A stretch of DNA of 15,447 nucleotides from Thiobacillus sp. UBA3361 (GTDB taxonomy: Bacteria > Pseudomonadota > Gammaproteobacteria > Burkholderiales > Thiobacillaceae), in the NCBI GenBank assembly GCA_002360535.1, contig DEQR01000047.1:1-15447 (forward strand), in the 5' to 3' direction. Of this stretch, positions 1-6,206 are shown in pieces. Made by a program: the position numbers and the translations under genes. Below the pieces are notes generated by a model. The model saw nothing but the letters and a program-made list of their open reading frames with translations. It did no database searches and was not told the DNA's origin. Position 1 is the first letter of the stretch; each line of letters opens with the position of its first letter.

Positions 1-41
1 ACTACACTAGCTGCGGGGCATGCGCGCGGCATTCATTACCA
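1..41. other. Flank at the distal (trailer) end of the CRISPR array
   Basis: The 41 bases left of the first repeat contain no repeat end. Spacers in this array are 34-37 bases, so a further repeat would have to end around positions 5-8, yet positions 1-10 (actacactag) do not resemble the repeat end gggcgatgc. The repeat at 42-78 is therefore probably the last, oldest repeat, and this stretch is trailer DNA. A spacer longer than 41 bases cannot be excluded from the window alone. Confidence 0.5.
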
Positions 42-794
42 GTTTCAATCCGCGCCCGGCCGGGAGGCCGGGCGATGCGCCGGTGAAAAATTACCATCTA
101 CACTAATCCCCAGTTTCAATCCGCGCCCGGCCGGGAGGCCGGGCGATGCCGCAGTTCCAGCAGGCCCTTGGCATCGCCTACGCGTTTCAATCCGCGCCCG
201 GCCGGGAGGCCGGGCGATGCCACCTGCTACAGCACCTATTGCCATTGGTATCCAGTTTCAATCCGCGCCCGGCCGGGAGGCCGGGCGATGCGTTCGCCTT
301 CAGCCGCAGAAGGGTAATATCATCCTGTTTCAATCCGCGCCCGGCCGGGAGGCCGGGCGATGCCGTCAACCTCCGGTACATTGCTTTACACGGAAACGTT
401 GTTTCAATCCGCGCCCGGCCGGGAGGCCGGGCGATGCGCTGGGATGGTCTCTGAAGACTAGCGTGGACATGCGTTTCAATCCGCGCCCGGCCGGGAGGCC
501 GGGCGATGCACTTCAAGAGTTGGGACCCCAACTACCCCACCGAGTTTCAATCCGCGCCCGGCCGGGAGGCCGGGCGATGCGCATCGAAGCGATTGTTTGG
601 CATGTTTTGACAGGAGTTTCAATCCGCGCCCGGCCGGGAGGCCGGGCGATGCACAGGTTGCGGCGCTGGATGTCCACCGGCACGAAGTTTCAATCCGCGC
701 CCGGCCGGGAGGCCGGGCGATGCACGGCGTCTGGCACGGCAACGACCCGGGCCAGCAGTTTCAATCCGCGCCCGGCCGGGAGGCCGGGCGATGC
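42..794 (-). CRISPR. Type I-C CRISPR array, 11 repeats and 10 spacers
   Basis: Eleven identical 37-base repeats start at 42, 113, 184, 255, 327, 401, 473, 544, 616, 687 and 758. On the plus strand each runs gtttcaatccg, then cgcccggcc, loop ggga, ggccgggcg, then atgc. The ten spacers are 34, 34, 34, 35, 37, 35, 34, 35, 34 and 34 bases from left to right, and none is duplicated. The conserved GGATTGAAAC end lies on the minus strand, so the array is transcribed leftwards from the leader next to cas2. The spacer at 724-757 should be the newest and 79-112 the oldest. In the transcript the repeat folds into a perfect 9-bp GC stem with a 4-base loop. Cas5c cutting at the 3' base of the stem would leave the 11-base handle CGGATTGAAAC, as known for type I-C. 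The repeat is longer than the more usual 32 bases. Absence of any repeat decay, even at the distal end, suggests a young or active array. Confidence 0.98.
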
Positions 795-972
795 ACCATA
801 TTCGCAACCATTGGTTGGGAATACGGATATTCGTGAGCTTGCGCGAACCCGTTTGCGTTGACAACTTTTGTGCTGGTCAACAAGCGGTCACCTAATTTCA
901 AATTATTAAAGATCAGAGTGTTGCCGTCGGCGCGAATCTGCCCATGAATTACCGTCGCTCGGGGTTCGCGCG
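795..972 (-). promoter_or_regulatory. CRISPR leader between cas2 and the array
   Basis: This 178-base stretch separates the cas2 stop from the first, newest repeat, the usual place for a leader in type I-C loci. It should hold the array promoter and the sequences that guide integration. Seen directly: an A/T-rich block at 893-912 containing the palindrome TAATTT-C-AAATTA (893-905); an inverted repeat gttgac/gtcaac (857-862 and 876-881); CAACCA-T-TGGTTG (805-817), which extends imperfectly to 796-826 and nearly touches the first repeat; and a 10-bp inverted pair gcgcgaaccc/gggttcgcgc (841-850 and 962-971). The heptamer atattcg occurs at 798-804 and again at 827-833. I could not find a convincing -35/-10 pair on the minus strand. 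Confidence 0.8.
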
Positions 973-1263
973 TCATACGACCAGGGGGCCTTCGAAGTCC
1001 ACGGAACGGAAGGCGCCGTATTCCCTGACCCGTACCTCGGTAGGTTCGGTGATGCGGTAGAAGCGCAGGTTGTCTTCCTTTTCGTCTATCTCGGCCAGCA
1101 GCCTGCGTTCCAGTTCCTCGAACTGCATTTCGTTCACCCGGCATTCGAATACCGATTTCTGCACCCGTTGACCCATGCTTTCGCAGGCCTTGGCCACGCG
1201 GCGCAGTCGTCGCCGGCCGGCGGCGCATTCGGTGGAGACATCATAGGTGACGATGATCAGCAT
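973..1263 (-). CDS. cas2: CRISPR-associated endonuclease Cas2, type I-C
   Basis: Cas2 is the small dimeric partner that bridges two Cas1 dimers in the spacer-integration complex. The 96-residue protein opens with the ferredoxin-fold first strand MLIIVTYDVST, which includes the conserved Asp8 of the family. It continues with an Arg-rich helix (about 17-22), the QKSVFEC strand (35-41) and the C-terminal EYGAFRSVDFEGPLVV segment, and has the normal family length. A strong purine-rich ribosome site (GGGAGAGG on the minus strand) precedes the ATG. It starts 33 bases downstream of cas1 and is the last gene before the leader, the standard order cas4-cas1-cas2-array of type I-C. Confidence 0.96.
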   Translation of the reverse strand: MLIIVTYDVSTECAAGRRRLRRVAKACESMGQRVQKSVFECRVNEMQFEELERRLLAEIDEKEDNLRFYRITEPTEVRVREYGAFRSVDFEGPLVV

Positions 1264-1296
1264 TTCCCTCTCCCTTTTCCCTCCCGTGGAGCAAGG

Positions 1297-2331
1297 TCAT
1301 TTGGCCTGGTAGGGCAAGTAGCCATCCATCTCGCCACGCAGGGTACGGGCCACGAAGCGGGCCTGGACGAAGGGCAGCAGGGCCTGGGGCATCCTGGTTT
1401 CCGTGAGGGGATGGGTGACCTCTTCCTGCTTGCGCTCCTGCCAGGCGGTGACTACCTTGCGCCGGCCTTTGTCGTTGAGCAAGACGGCGCCGCCTTCACG
1501 CAGGTCGAAGTCCTCGGTAGTGACTTGGCCGCGGTTGATGAGGGTGAGTGCCAGGCGGTCGGCCGAGATGGAGCGGAACTCCTCCTCCAGGTCCAAAGCC
1601 AGGGCCGCGCGACCGGGACGTACGGCGTGTAGGAAGCCGAGCTGGGGGTCCAGGCCCACCGCCTCCAGGGCGGCACGGCAGTCGTTCATGAGCATGGAAT
1701 ACAGGAAGGACAGCAGGGCGTTGAAGCGGTCCAGCGGCGGGCGGCGGCTGCGGCCATCAAGCTGGAAATGTTCGCGCGCCTGGGGTTTGACGATCAGGTT
1801 CAGCGCGGCGAAATAGCCCCGCGCCGCTTCGCCTTCCACACCGCGCAGGGCATCGAGATCGGCGGCGTCCTTGGCCGCCCGTAGGGAGGCGGCTAGGTTG
1901 TCGGCGGCGCGGCCGAGGCTGCGTGCTTCTTCGCCGTCAAAGCTTTCCCGCGCCCCGCGCATGAGCACCGAGCGGCTGTTCTTGAGCTTGCCGGCCACCA
2001 CGGCACAGGCGAATTCCAGGGTGAATGCGGTGTTGCCCGCTTGGCGATGCTGGGCCTGCCGGAGGAGGATGTTGCCCGATACCGGACCTTCCAGGCGGGC
2101 CTTGAATCGGCCGCTGTCGTCCAGCAGGACCAGGCTCTTGCCTTCGTCCGCCAGGCGGTGCATGAGGGCGGGGGAGACCATGACGTTGCCGAAGGTGACC
2201 AGGCTGCCGATGTGATGCAGGGGGACTTGCAGCTTTTTTTCCCGCTCCACGTCGATGCGCAGGGTGGCGTTCTCCAGATGCGCGTAGGCGTTGGGGGTCA
2301 TGACGTAAAGGGTGTTCTGGATGGCGTGCAT
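1297..2331 (-). CDS. cas1: CRISPR-associated integrase Cas1, type I-C
   Basis: Cas1 is the metal-dependent integrase that inserts prespacers at the leader-repeat junction. The 344-residue protein has the N-terminal beta domain beginning MHAIQNTLYVMTPNAY and a C-terminal alpha-helical catalytic domain. Expected metal ligands are visible: Glu166 in RGVEGEAARGYF, His235 in GFLHAVRPGR, and the acidic group Asp247/Glu249-Glu251 in ALDLEEEFRS. Length and motifs match type I-C Cas1, with no sign of damage. It starts 6 bases after the cas4 stop and is followed by cas2, so the three adaptation genes are almost certainly co-transcribed. Because a plus-strand toxin-antitoxin pair separates this block from cas7, its expression may depend on read-through or on its own promoter. 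Confidence 0.97.
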   Translation of the reverse strand: MHAIQNTLYVMTPNAYAHLENATLRIDVEREKKLQVPLHHIGSLVTFGNVMVSPALMHRLADEGKSLVLLDDSGRFKARLEGPVSGNILLRQAQHRQAGNTAFTLEFACAVVAGKLKNSRSVLMRGARESFDGEEARSLGRAADNLAASLRAAKDAADLDALRGVEGEAARGYFAALNLIVKPQAREHFQLDGRSRRPPLDRFNALLSFLYSMLMNDCRAALEAVGLDPQLGFLHAVRPGRAALALDLEEEFRSISADRLALTLINRGQVTTEDFDLREGGAVLLNDKGRRKVVTAWQERKQEEVTHPLTETRMPQALLPFVQARFVARTLRGEMDGYLPYQAK

Positions 2332-2337
2332 GGCGGT

Positions 2338-2967
2338 TCAGTCTTCGTCGGCGGTGAAGAGGCTTCTTTGCAGGAGCGCCTGCCGGTTTCGTCCCGCGAT
2401 GGCCTCGGGCTGGCAGATGTCCTTCAGGGAGCATTCCCGGCAGCGGCTGTCGTTGGCTGGCGGGGGCAGAGTGCCCGAGGCCAGCATGGCACGGATGGCC
2501 TCTGTGGTCTCCCGGACCATCCGGCGCAGTTCGGGGGTGATGGCCACCTCCCGCCGCCGGCGGCTGCTGGCGTGGTAGATGGCGCCCTTGGGCACGGGCC
2601 GGGCGAGCATTTCTTCCAGGCACAGGGCCTGGGCGGCGAGTTGAAGGTCGTCGTGGATCTTCTGCCGTTTGCGGCCGTGCTTGAACTCCACCGGAAACAC
2701 CTTACCGTCGGGGTGGAACCCCACGAGGTCGGCCTTGCCGATCAGGTTCAACCGGTCGGACCACAGGGGTAGAGCCCGCTCCACCTTCACCCCTGCCTTC
2801 ATCTCATAACCCGGCTCGTCCACCAGGTGGTGCACCGCCTGGCCCCGGGCGGTGTGAAGGTTGTCCTCGAAGGCTTGTTCGAGATGGATCAGGCCGCACT
2901 GGCGCGGGCAGTAGGCCCAGTGTTGGAGGGCGGAGAGGGGGATGGGGTCCTGCCCTGTTTCGTTCAT
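2338..2967 (-). CDS. cas4: CRISPR-associated exonuclease Cas4, type I-C
   Basis: Cas4 is a RecB-like nuclease with an iron-sulphur cluster that works with Cas1-Cas2 to choose PAM-flanked prespacers and trim them. In this 209-residue protein the cluster cysteines are in YCPRQC (Cys20, Cys24) and the C-terminal CRECSLKDIC (Cys176, Cys179, Cys185). The nuclease centre is GKADLVGF (Asp80) followed by PVEFKHG (Glu94, Lys96), and histidines 46/47 in RGQAVHHLVD are the likely motif-I ligand. QLAAQALCLEEM (109-120) matches the QALCLEEM helix usual in type I-C Cas4. The length is normal. It is the first gene of the adaptation block. Upstream, across 50 bases, lies a divergent antitoxin gene rather than cas7, and no strong ribosome site is seen before its ATG. 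Confidence 0.96.
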   Translation of the reverse strand: MNETGQDPIPLSALQHWAYCPRQCGLIHLEQAFEDNLHTARGQAVHHLVDEPGYEMKAGVKVERALPLWSDRLNLIGKADLVGFHPDGKVFPVEFKHGRKRQKIHDDLQLAAQALCLEEMLARPVPKGAIYHASSRRRREVAITPELRRMVRETTEAIRAMLASGTLPPPANDSRCRECSLKDICQPEAIAGRNRQALLQRSLFTADED

Positions 2968-3017
2968 AGGCTTGTTGCTACCATGAATGCGGCGTATCCC
3001 AATCCTTGGAGCACCTG
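2968..3017. promoter_or_regulatory. Divergent intergenic region between cas4 and the antitoxin
   Basis: These 50 bases lie between two divergent starts. On the plus strand GGAG (3008-3011) sits 6 bases before the antitoxin ATG. A weak plus-strand promoter candidate is ttgttg (2972-2977), a 17-base spacer and tatccc (2995-3000), each matching only three consensus positions. Type II antitoxins commonly bind their own promoter. If that holds here, the operator would overlap the region upstream of cas4, but no convincing palindrome is visible. Confidence 0.3.
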
Positions 3018-3290
3018 ATGACAGCCGACTTGAAAGACCTTGCAGCCCAGGCCATGCAACTCACGCCAGAGGAACGCAGCGAATTGGCCCACCAACTCAT
3101 CCTGAGCCTGCATGAAGTGTCTGATGATTCGCCCGAGGCAATCGCGAGAGCATGGGAAGAAGAAATTGCGCGAAGAATTGCCGACATGGACGCGGGGGTA
3201 ACCCAATGGATACCGGGCGAGGAAGTCATCGCCAAAATGCGAGCGAAGATCGAAGCCGCCAAGGCTCATGCGGATCAGCGTCAGCGCTAA
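3018..3290 (+). CDS. Antitoxin of an addiction module (putative addiction module protein family)
   Basis: This 90-residue acidic, helical protein starts MTADLKDLAAQAMQLTPEER and contains the LTPEERSELAHQLILSL segment followed by AWEEEIARRIADMDAG and a W-I-PGEEV motif. That layout is typical of the short 'addiction module protein' antitoxins that accompany ParE/RelE-fold toxins. I chose the ATG at 3018, with GGAG just upstream, over an in-frame TTG at 3006. It overlaps the toxin gene by 23 bases, so the two are translationally linked. It should neutralise the toxin and may repress the pair's promoter. It lies on the strand opposite the cas genes, inside the cas operon. Confidence 0.85.
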   Translation: MTADLKDLAAQAMQLTPEERSELAHQLILSLHEVSDDSPEAIARAWEEEIARRIADMDAGVTQWIPGEEVIAKMRAKIEAAKAHADQRQR

Positions 3291-3561
3291 GGCTCCGGCC
3301 GAAGTGGAAGAAGCCGGCGAGTGGTACATCGGGGTCGGCGCACCCCAGGCGGCAAGCGATTTCATCGATGCGCTCGAATATGCCTTCGGGCTTCTGCGTC
3401 AATTTCCCAACATGGGTGCGCGGGGACCGCTCAACACCCGCGTGATGCCCTTGCATGCCTTCCCCTATTCCTTGATTTATCGGATTCAGCAAGACACGGT
3501 TCGCGTGATTGCCGTGGCCAATCAAAGCCGCCGGCCGGGGTATTGGGCCGGGCGGCGGTGA
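3268..3561 (+). CDS. ParE/RelE-superfamily toxin (plasmid-stabilisation type)
   Basis: This 97-residue basic protein has the ParE/RelE fold signature. An N-terminal strand and AEVEEAGEWYIGVGAPQAASDFIDALEYA supply two helices. The C-terminal strands run PLHAFPYSLIYRIQQDTVRVIAVANQSRRPGYWAGR, and the FPYSLIYR and RRPGYW motifs are typical of plasmid-stabilisation toxins. Whether it poisons gyrase (ParE-like) or cleaves mRNA (RelE-like) cannot be decided from sequence. It appears intact. Its ATG lies within the antitoxin reading frame, preceded by AAGG. It ends 3 bases short of the cas7 stop, tail to tail, so read-through would be antisense to cas7 and the end of cas8c. Confidence 0.88.
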   Translation: MRISVSAKAPAEVEEAGEWYIGVGAPQAASDFIDALEYAFGLLRQFPNMGARGPLNTRVMPLHAFPYSLIYRIQQDTVRVIAVANQSRRPGYWAGRR

Positions 3562-3564
3562 TGC

Positions 3565-4449
3565 TCAGCCCAATTTCAGCAGGGATACGCCGGCCGGCAT
3601 ACTGGCTTCATCGACGGTCACGGCGTAGTCGTCGAACGACCGGGCGACTTCGACGCCCTCTTTAAGTTTCGGGCGGATGCGCTCGAACAAGGCATGGGCC
3701 GGGGCGTTGCCGAGTTCGGAATCGTGCTTGAAAACATAGAGCCCCCGCGTTGCCATTTCACCGCGGGCGGCGGAGCGGTCGTGCTCGAACATCTGGCCTA
3801 GTGCTTGCCAGAGCAGGGCTAGGTCGTCTTCGCCGAAGCCGGTTTGTTTGGCCAGGAAGGACGAGACGAAGCCGTGGGCCATGTAGAGGCCGTAGGGCAC
3901 GGTGTGCTTGCGGCCCATGGTGCGGTTGTCGCCGTCCTGCTTTTCGGCCTCGGCCTCGGTGGCGACCGCCATGCGGGTGATGGAGTGCTCCTGGGCGATG
4001 ACGGGGTCGATGGAGCGGGCGAACGTCAGTTGCACCGGGCCGCGCACTTGGCCGCAGTTGACGCCAGTGGACATGACGGCGCCGAAGGTGCGCACGTCGA
4101 AGAAGTTGGCGCACATCCAGTCGCGCGCCTTGACCACGGTGTCGCCGCCGCCCTTGCGCTTCTTGTCCTCGCCCTTGAGGGCATCCTCGGCGCCGATAGC
4201 GACATAGGCCCGTTCGTGGGTCTTGTTCAGGATGGCCTTTTCCTTCACGTAGATTTCATAGGGCGGCTGTTCACCCTTCACGAGGCCGACGAAGTTGCGC
4301 ACCTTGCGCTTCAGGGCCACGTCGGTGACCAGGCCATGGCCGCTTTCCGCGTCCAGGCGCGGCAGGTTGCCGGCGTCCGGGTCGCCGTTGGGGTTGCCGT
4401 CTTTCACGTCGAACAGCAGCACGAAGTCGTAGCGGTTGGTCAGGCTCAT
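3565..4449 (-). CDS. cas7: Cas7 (Csd2), type I-C Cascade backbone subunit
   Basis: Cas7 copies line the crRNA spacer and form the helical backbone of the type I-C surveillance complex. The 294-residue protein begins with an RRM-like strand, NRYDFVLLFDVKDG, leading into the type I-C signature NPNGDPDAG (19-27). It also has FDVRTFGAVMSTG (117-129) and NCGQVRGPVQLTFARSIDP (131-149). The length is normal and no frame damage is seen. Its ATG overlaps the cas8c stop as ATGA (4446-4449), indicating coupled translation. Downstream, where cas4 would normally follow, a convergent toxin gene ends 3 bases away. Confidence 0.97.
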   Translation of the reverse strand: MSLTNRYDFVLLFDVKDGNPNGDPDAGNLPRLDAESGHGLVTDVALKRKVRNFVGLVKGEQPPYEIYVKEKAILNKTHERAYVAIGAEDALKGEDKKRKGGGDTVVKARDWMCANFFDVRTFGAVMSTGVNCGQVRGPVQLTFARSIDPVIAQEHSITRMAVATEAEAEKQDGDNRTMGRKHTVPYGLYMAHGFVSSFLAKQTGFGEDDLALLWQALGQMFEHDRSAARGEMATRGLYVFKHDSELGNAPAHALFERIRPKLKEGVEVARSFDDYAVTVDEASMPAGVSLLKLG

Positions 4450-4823
4450 TTGGATTCCTCCTGTTTGTCGGTCGTGGGTTCGGATTTGGTGAAGAAGGCT
4501 TGGCGCTGGTGGTAATACCCTAGACTGAAGCGGCCCTGGTCGGGTAAGGCAAGCTGGCGGGGGAAGTCCAAGATGCCTTCCAGGATCTCGCCGATCAGCT
4601 TCTCCATCTGCACGGCGCGGCCCTTGTTGAGTTTGCCGAGATGGTGGTTCTTGAGGCGCAGCAGCGTTGTGAACACGGATACCGGCGTGCTGGATGCCGC
4701 GCCGTAGTAGCGGTCGCGAATAGTGGCGTTGAGGCCGGGGCTAGCTTCTTCCTGGATTTTTTCCAGCACGGCGAAGAGTCGCCCAAGCCGATATGCGGTA
4801 TTCAGGTTGTCTGGGTCGAGCAT
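4446..4823 (-). CDS. cas11c: Predicted Cas11c small subunit from an internal start in cas8c
   Basis: In type I-C systems a small subunit is known to be made by internal translation at the 3' end of cas8c. It lines the inner belly of the complex and stabilises the displaced strand. Here an in-frame ATG at 4823-4821 would give a 125-residue protein starting MLDPDNLNTAYRLGRLFAVL and ending with the cas8c stop, close to the expected size. Immediately upstream, with a 9-base spacer, is AGGAGAGG on the minus strand (4833-4840). That is a strong Shine-Dalgarno within coding DNA, read there as Gln-Glu-Arg. The encoded segment is predicted mostly helical, with an Arg/Lys-rich stretch (LLRLKNHHLGKLNKGRAVQ) suited to nucleic-acid contact. 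It shares the frame and stop of cas8c, so it is a nested gene, not a new frame. Confidence 0.8.
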   Translation of the reverse strand: MLDPDNLNTAYRLGRLFAVLEKIQEEASPGLNATIRDRYYGAASSTPVSVFTTLLRLKNHHLGKLNKGRAVQMEKLIGEILEGILDFPRQLALPDQGRFSLGYYHQRQAFFTKSEPTTDKQEESK

Positions 4824-6206
4824 GGTCAGATACCTCTCCTGTGAGTTGTTGCGGCGATTAAGACGGTTGAGATAGGCCTTGATGGCAGCGGCGCGCGCAT
4901 AGGTTGGTTTCTGCTCGGCCCGGCATCGCTGCACCGCCAGGTTGAGCAAGGGCGCGGGGTAGGGCAGGTCTTCCAGGATGGCGCGCATGACCTCGCCGCC
5001 CAGGTTGGGCGGGATGTTGTCCGCCTTGTTCAGCACGGCGATGCCGGTCAGCAGGCGGAACAGCGACAGGTGCTCCGGCTCGTGGGGGGCATGGGCGATG
5101 CGGATGTCCTCGAAGTGCTGCTGGATGCGCCGGGCGAGGTCGATGGCCGGTGCCGTCTCCCAGAAACGGATGGCGATGCGTGCCGCGTTGGGCGCCAGGC
5201 CGAGGACATGGAAGCGGGTCTGGGCGTCGCCGAGCGTGAACTTGCCCGTTTGAACTGCTGCGTAAAGGGCCTTCAGGGCGTCCGTGCCGCGGTTCGGGTC
5301 GTCTCGCATGACCTCACCGAACAGGTCTTCCAGTTCGTGGGTTTCTTCCGCCCAGAATACGGTCGAGGTGTCGCCAACCTGCATGCGTTGCCGGGAATCG
5401 CGGGCCAACAAGTGATTGAGTGCGGTGGTGTAGGCAAATGCAGCGGGTTTCCCGATGGGGAAGTTGTAGCCTTGCGCTTTGCCATACGACGAAACTGAAG
5501 GTATCGCCCCAGTGTTTGCTGCGGATAGCGCTGTGGGTTTGTCACAAACGCCTTTGGTTTTTGGATGAAGTCTGGCGATTTCCTCTACGTTCCCGGTAAC
5601 GAGGCACTCAGCCGTGACCGATTCATCATCTGACGTTTCCTCTTCATGCTCGGCATTGGCGTGAACACTTATCCATGTAGCTAACGCTTTCGAATGAAGA
5701 ACAGGTTCGGACTGTCCGGTGAGAGCGAAGGTGATGTTCGCGCCAGGAATCTTAAAAATGTCAGATGCGGAAGGCGTATCGAAGACCTTCAAGTACTCTC
5801 CGCGCTGATAGAACTGTAAGACGGCAGATACCTCCACCGAATCGGGCACGGAGGCTGATAGAGATTCGATGCGAGCTACAAACGAATCGAGTTGTTTTCT
5901 TGCCTTCTCTGGGGAGTCGGAGGGGTCTAGATCGCCGTTTGGCTTTTTCTTCTGTTGCCCAAGGACAAAGCCGTAGTGGTCCCATAACAGATTGGGCTTC
6001 TGCCATGCATTCTTTCCTGAACGGATCTCGGACAGGGGAACGAGGATCGACCTTCCTCGGCGGTACTTTTGAGATGTTGTGTTTTCGAGATGAACGAAGT
6101 TGCCTGCCTTATCCAAAACAAGGACAAAGGGGATTTCCTTGTACTCCCAACCGAGTGGGGCAAGGTCGGCGCGTTCGTAGTAGCGATTAAGCGCTTGCAG
6201 GATCAT
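4446..6206 (-). CDS. cas8c: Cas8c (Csd1), type I-C Cascade large subunit
   Basis: Cas8c recognises the PAM, helps open target DNA and recruits Cas3. The 586-residue protein begins MILQALNRYYERADLAPLGW, the usual Csd1 opening, followed by EIPFVLVLDKAGNFVHLENT. It also shows the family segments NTGAIPSVSSYGKAQGYNFPIG, FAYTTALNHLL and TVFWAEE (mid-protein), and RIAIRFWETAPAIDLARRIQQHFEDI. The C-terminal about 125 residues form the Cas11-like helical region. Its ATG overlaps the cas5 stop as ATGA (6203-6206), and its stop overlaps the cas7 start. Oddity: roughly codons 1-245 (5470-6200) run at about 50% G+C with A/T-rich patches, while the rest of this gene and the neighbouring cas genes run at 60-70%. 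The protein still looks intact, so this suggests replacement by recombination rather than decay. Confidence 0.96.
   Translation of the reverse strand: MILQALNRYYERADLAPLGWEYKEIPFVLVLDKAGNFVHLENTTSQKYRRGRSILVPLSEIRSGKNAWQKPNLLWDHYGFVLGQQKKKPNGDLDPSDSPEKARKQLDSFVARIESLSASVPDSVEVSAVLQFYQRGEYLKVFDTPSASDIFKIPGANITFALTGQSEPVLHSKALATWISVHANAEHEEETSDDESVTAECLVTGNVEEIARLHPKTKGVCDKPTALSAANTGAIPSVSSYGKAQGYNFPIGKPAAFAYTTALNHLLARDSRQRMQVGDTSTVFWAEETHELEDLFGEVMRDDPNRGTDALKALYAAVQTGKFTLGDAQTRFHVLGLAPNAARIAIRFWETAPAIDLARRIQQHFEDIRIAHAPHEPEHLSLFRLLTGIAVLNKADNIPPNLGGEVMRAILEDLPYPAPLLNLAVQRCRAEQKPTYARAAAIKAYLNRLNRRNNSQERYLTMLDPDNLNTAYRLGRLFAVLEKIQEEASPGLNATIRDRYYGAASSTPVSVFTTLLRLKNHHLGKLNKGRAVQMEKLIGEILEGILDFPRQLALPDQGRFSLGYYHQRQAFFTKSEPTTDKQEESK
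4833..4840 (-). promoter_or_regulatory. Internal ribosome binding site for Cas11c
   Basis: Minus-strand AGGAGAGG lies 9 bases before the internal ATG at 4823. It is at least as good as the sites before cas2 and cas3. Its position inside cas8c and its spacing make it the best candidate for the site that starts Cas11c translation. Confidence 0.75.

Noticed and set aside
146..861. Several open frames on both strands through the array, with repeated Arg/Gly/Pro-rich protein units
   Set aside because: They are created by the GC-rich CRISPR repeat read in every frame; the repeating peptides mirror the 71-base period.
857..881. gttgac...gtcaac inverted repeat in the leader as a terminator for cas2
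   Set aside because: The stem is only 6 bp with a 13-base loop and no T-run on the minus strand; it is better described as a leader palindrome.
3006..3017. Upstream TTG start for the antitoxin
   Set aside because: The ATG at 3018 has GGAG 6 bases upstream and gives the usual protein start; the TTG version would place that site inside the coding region.
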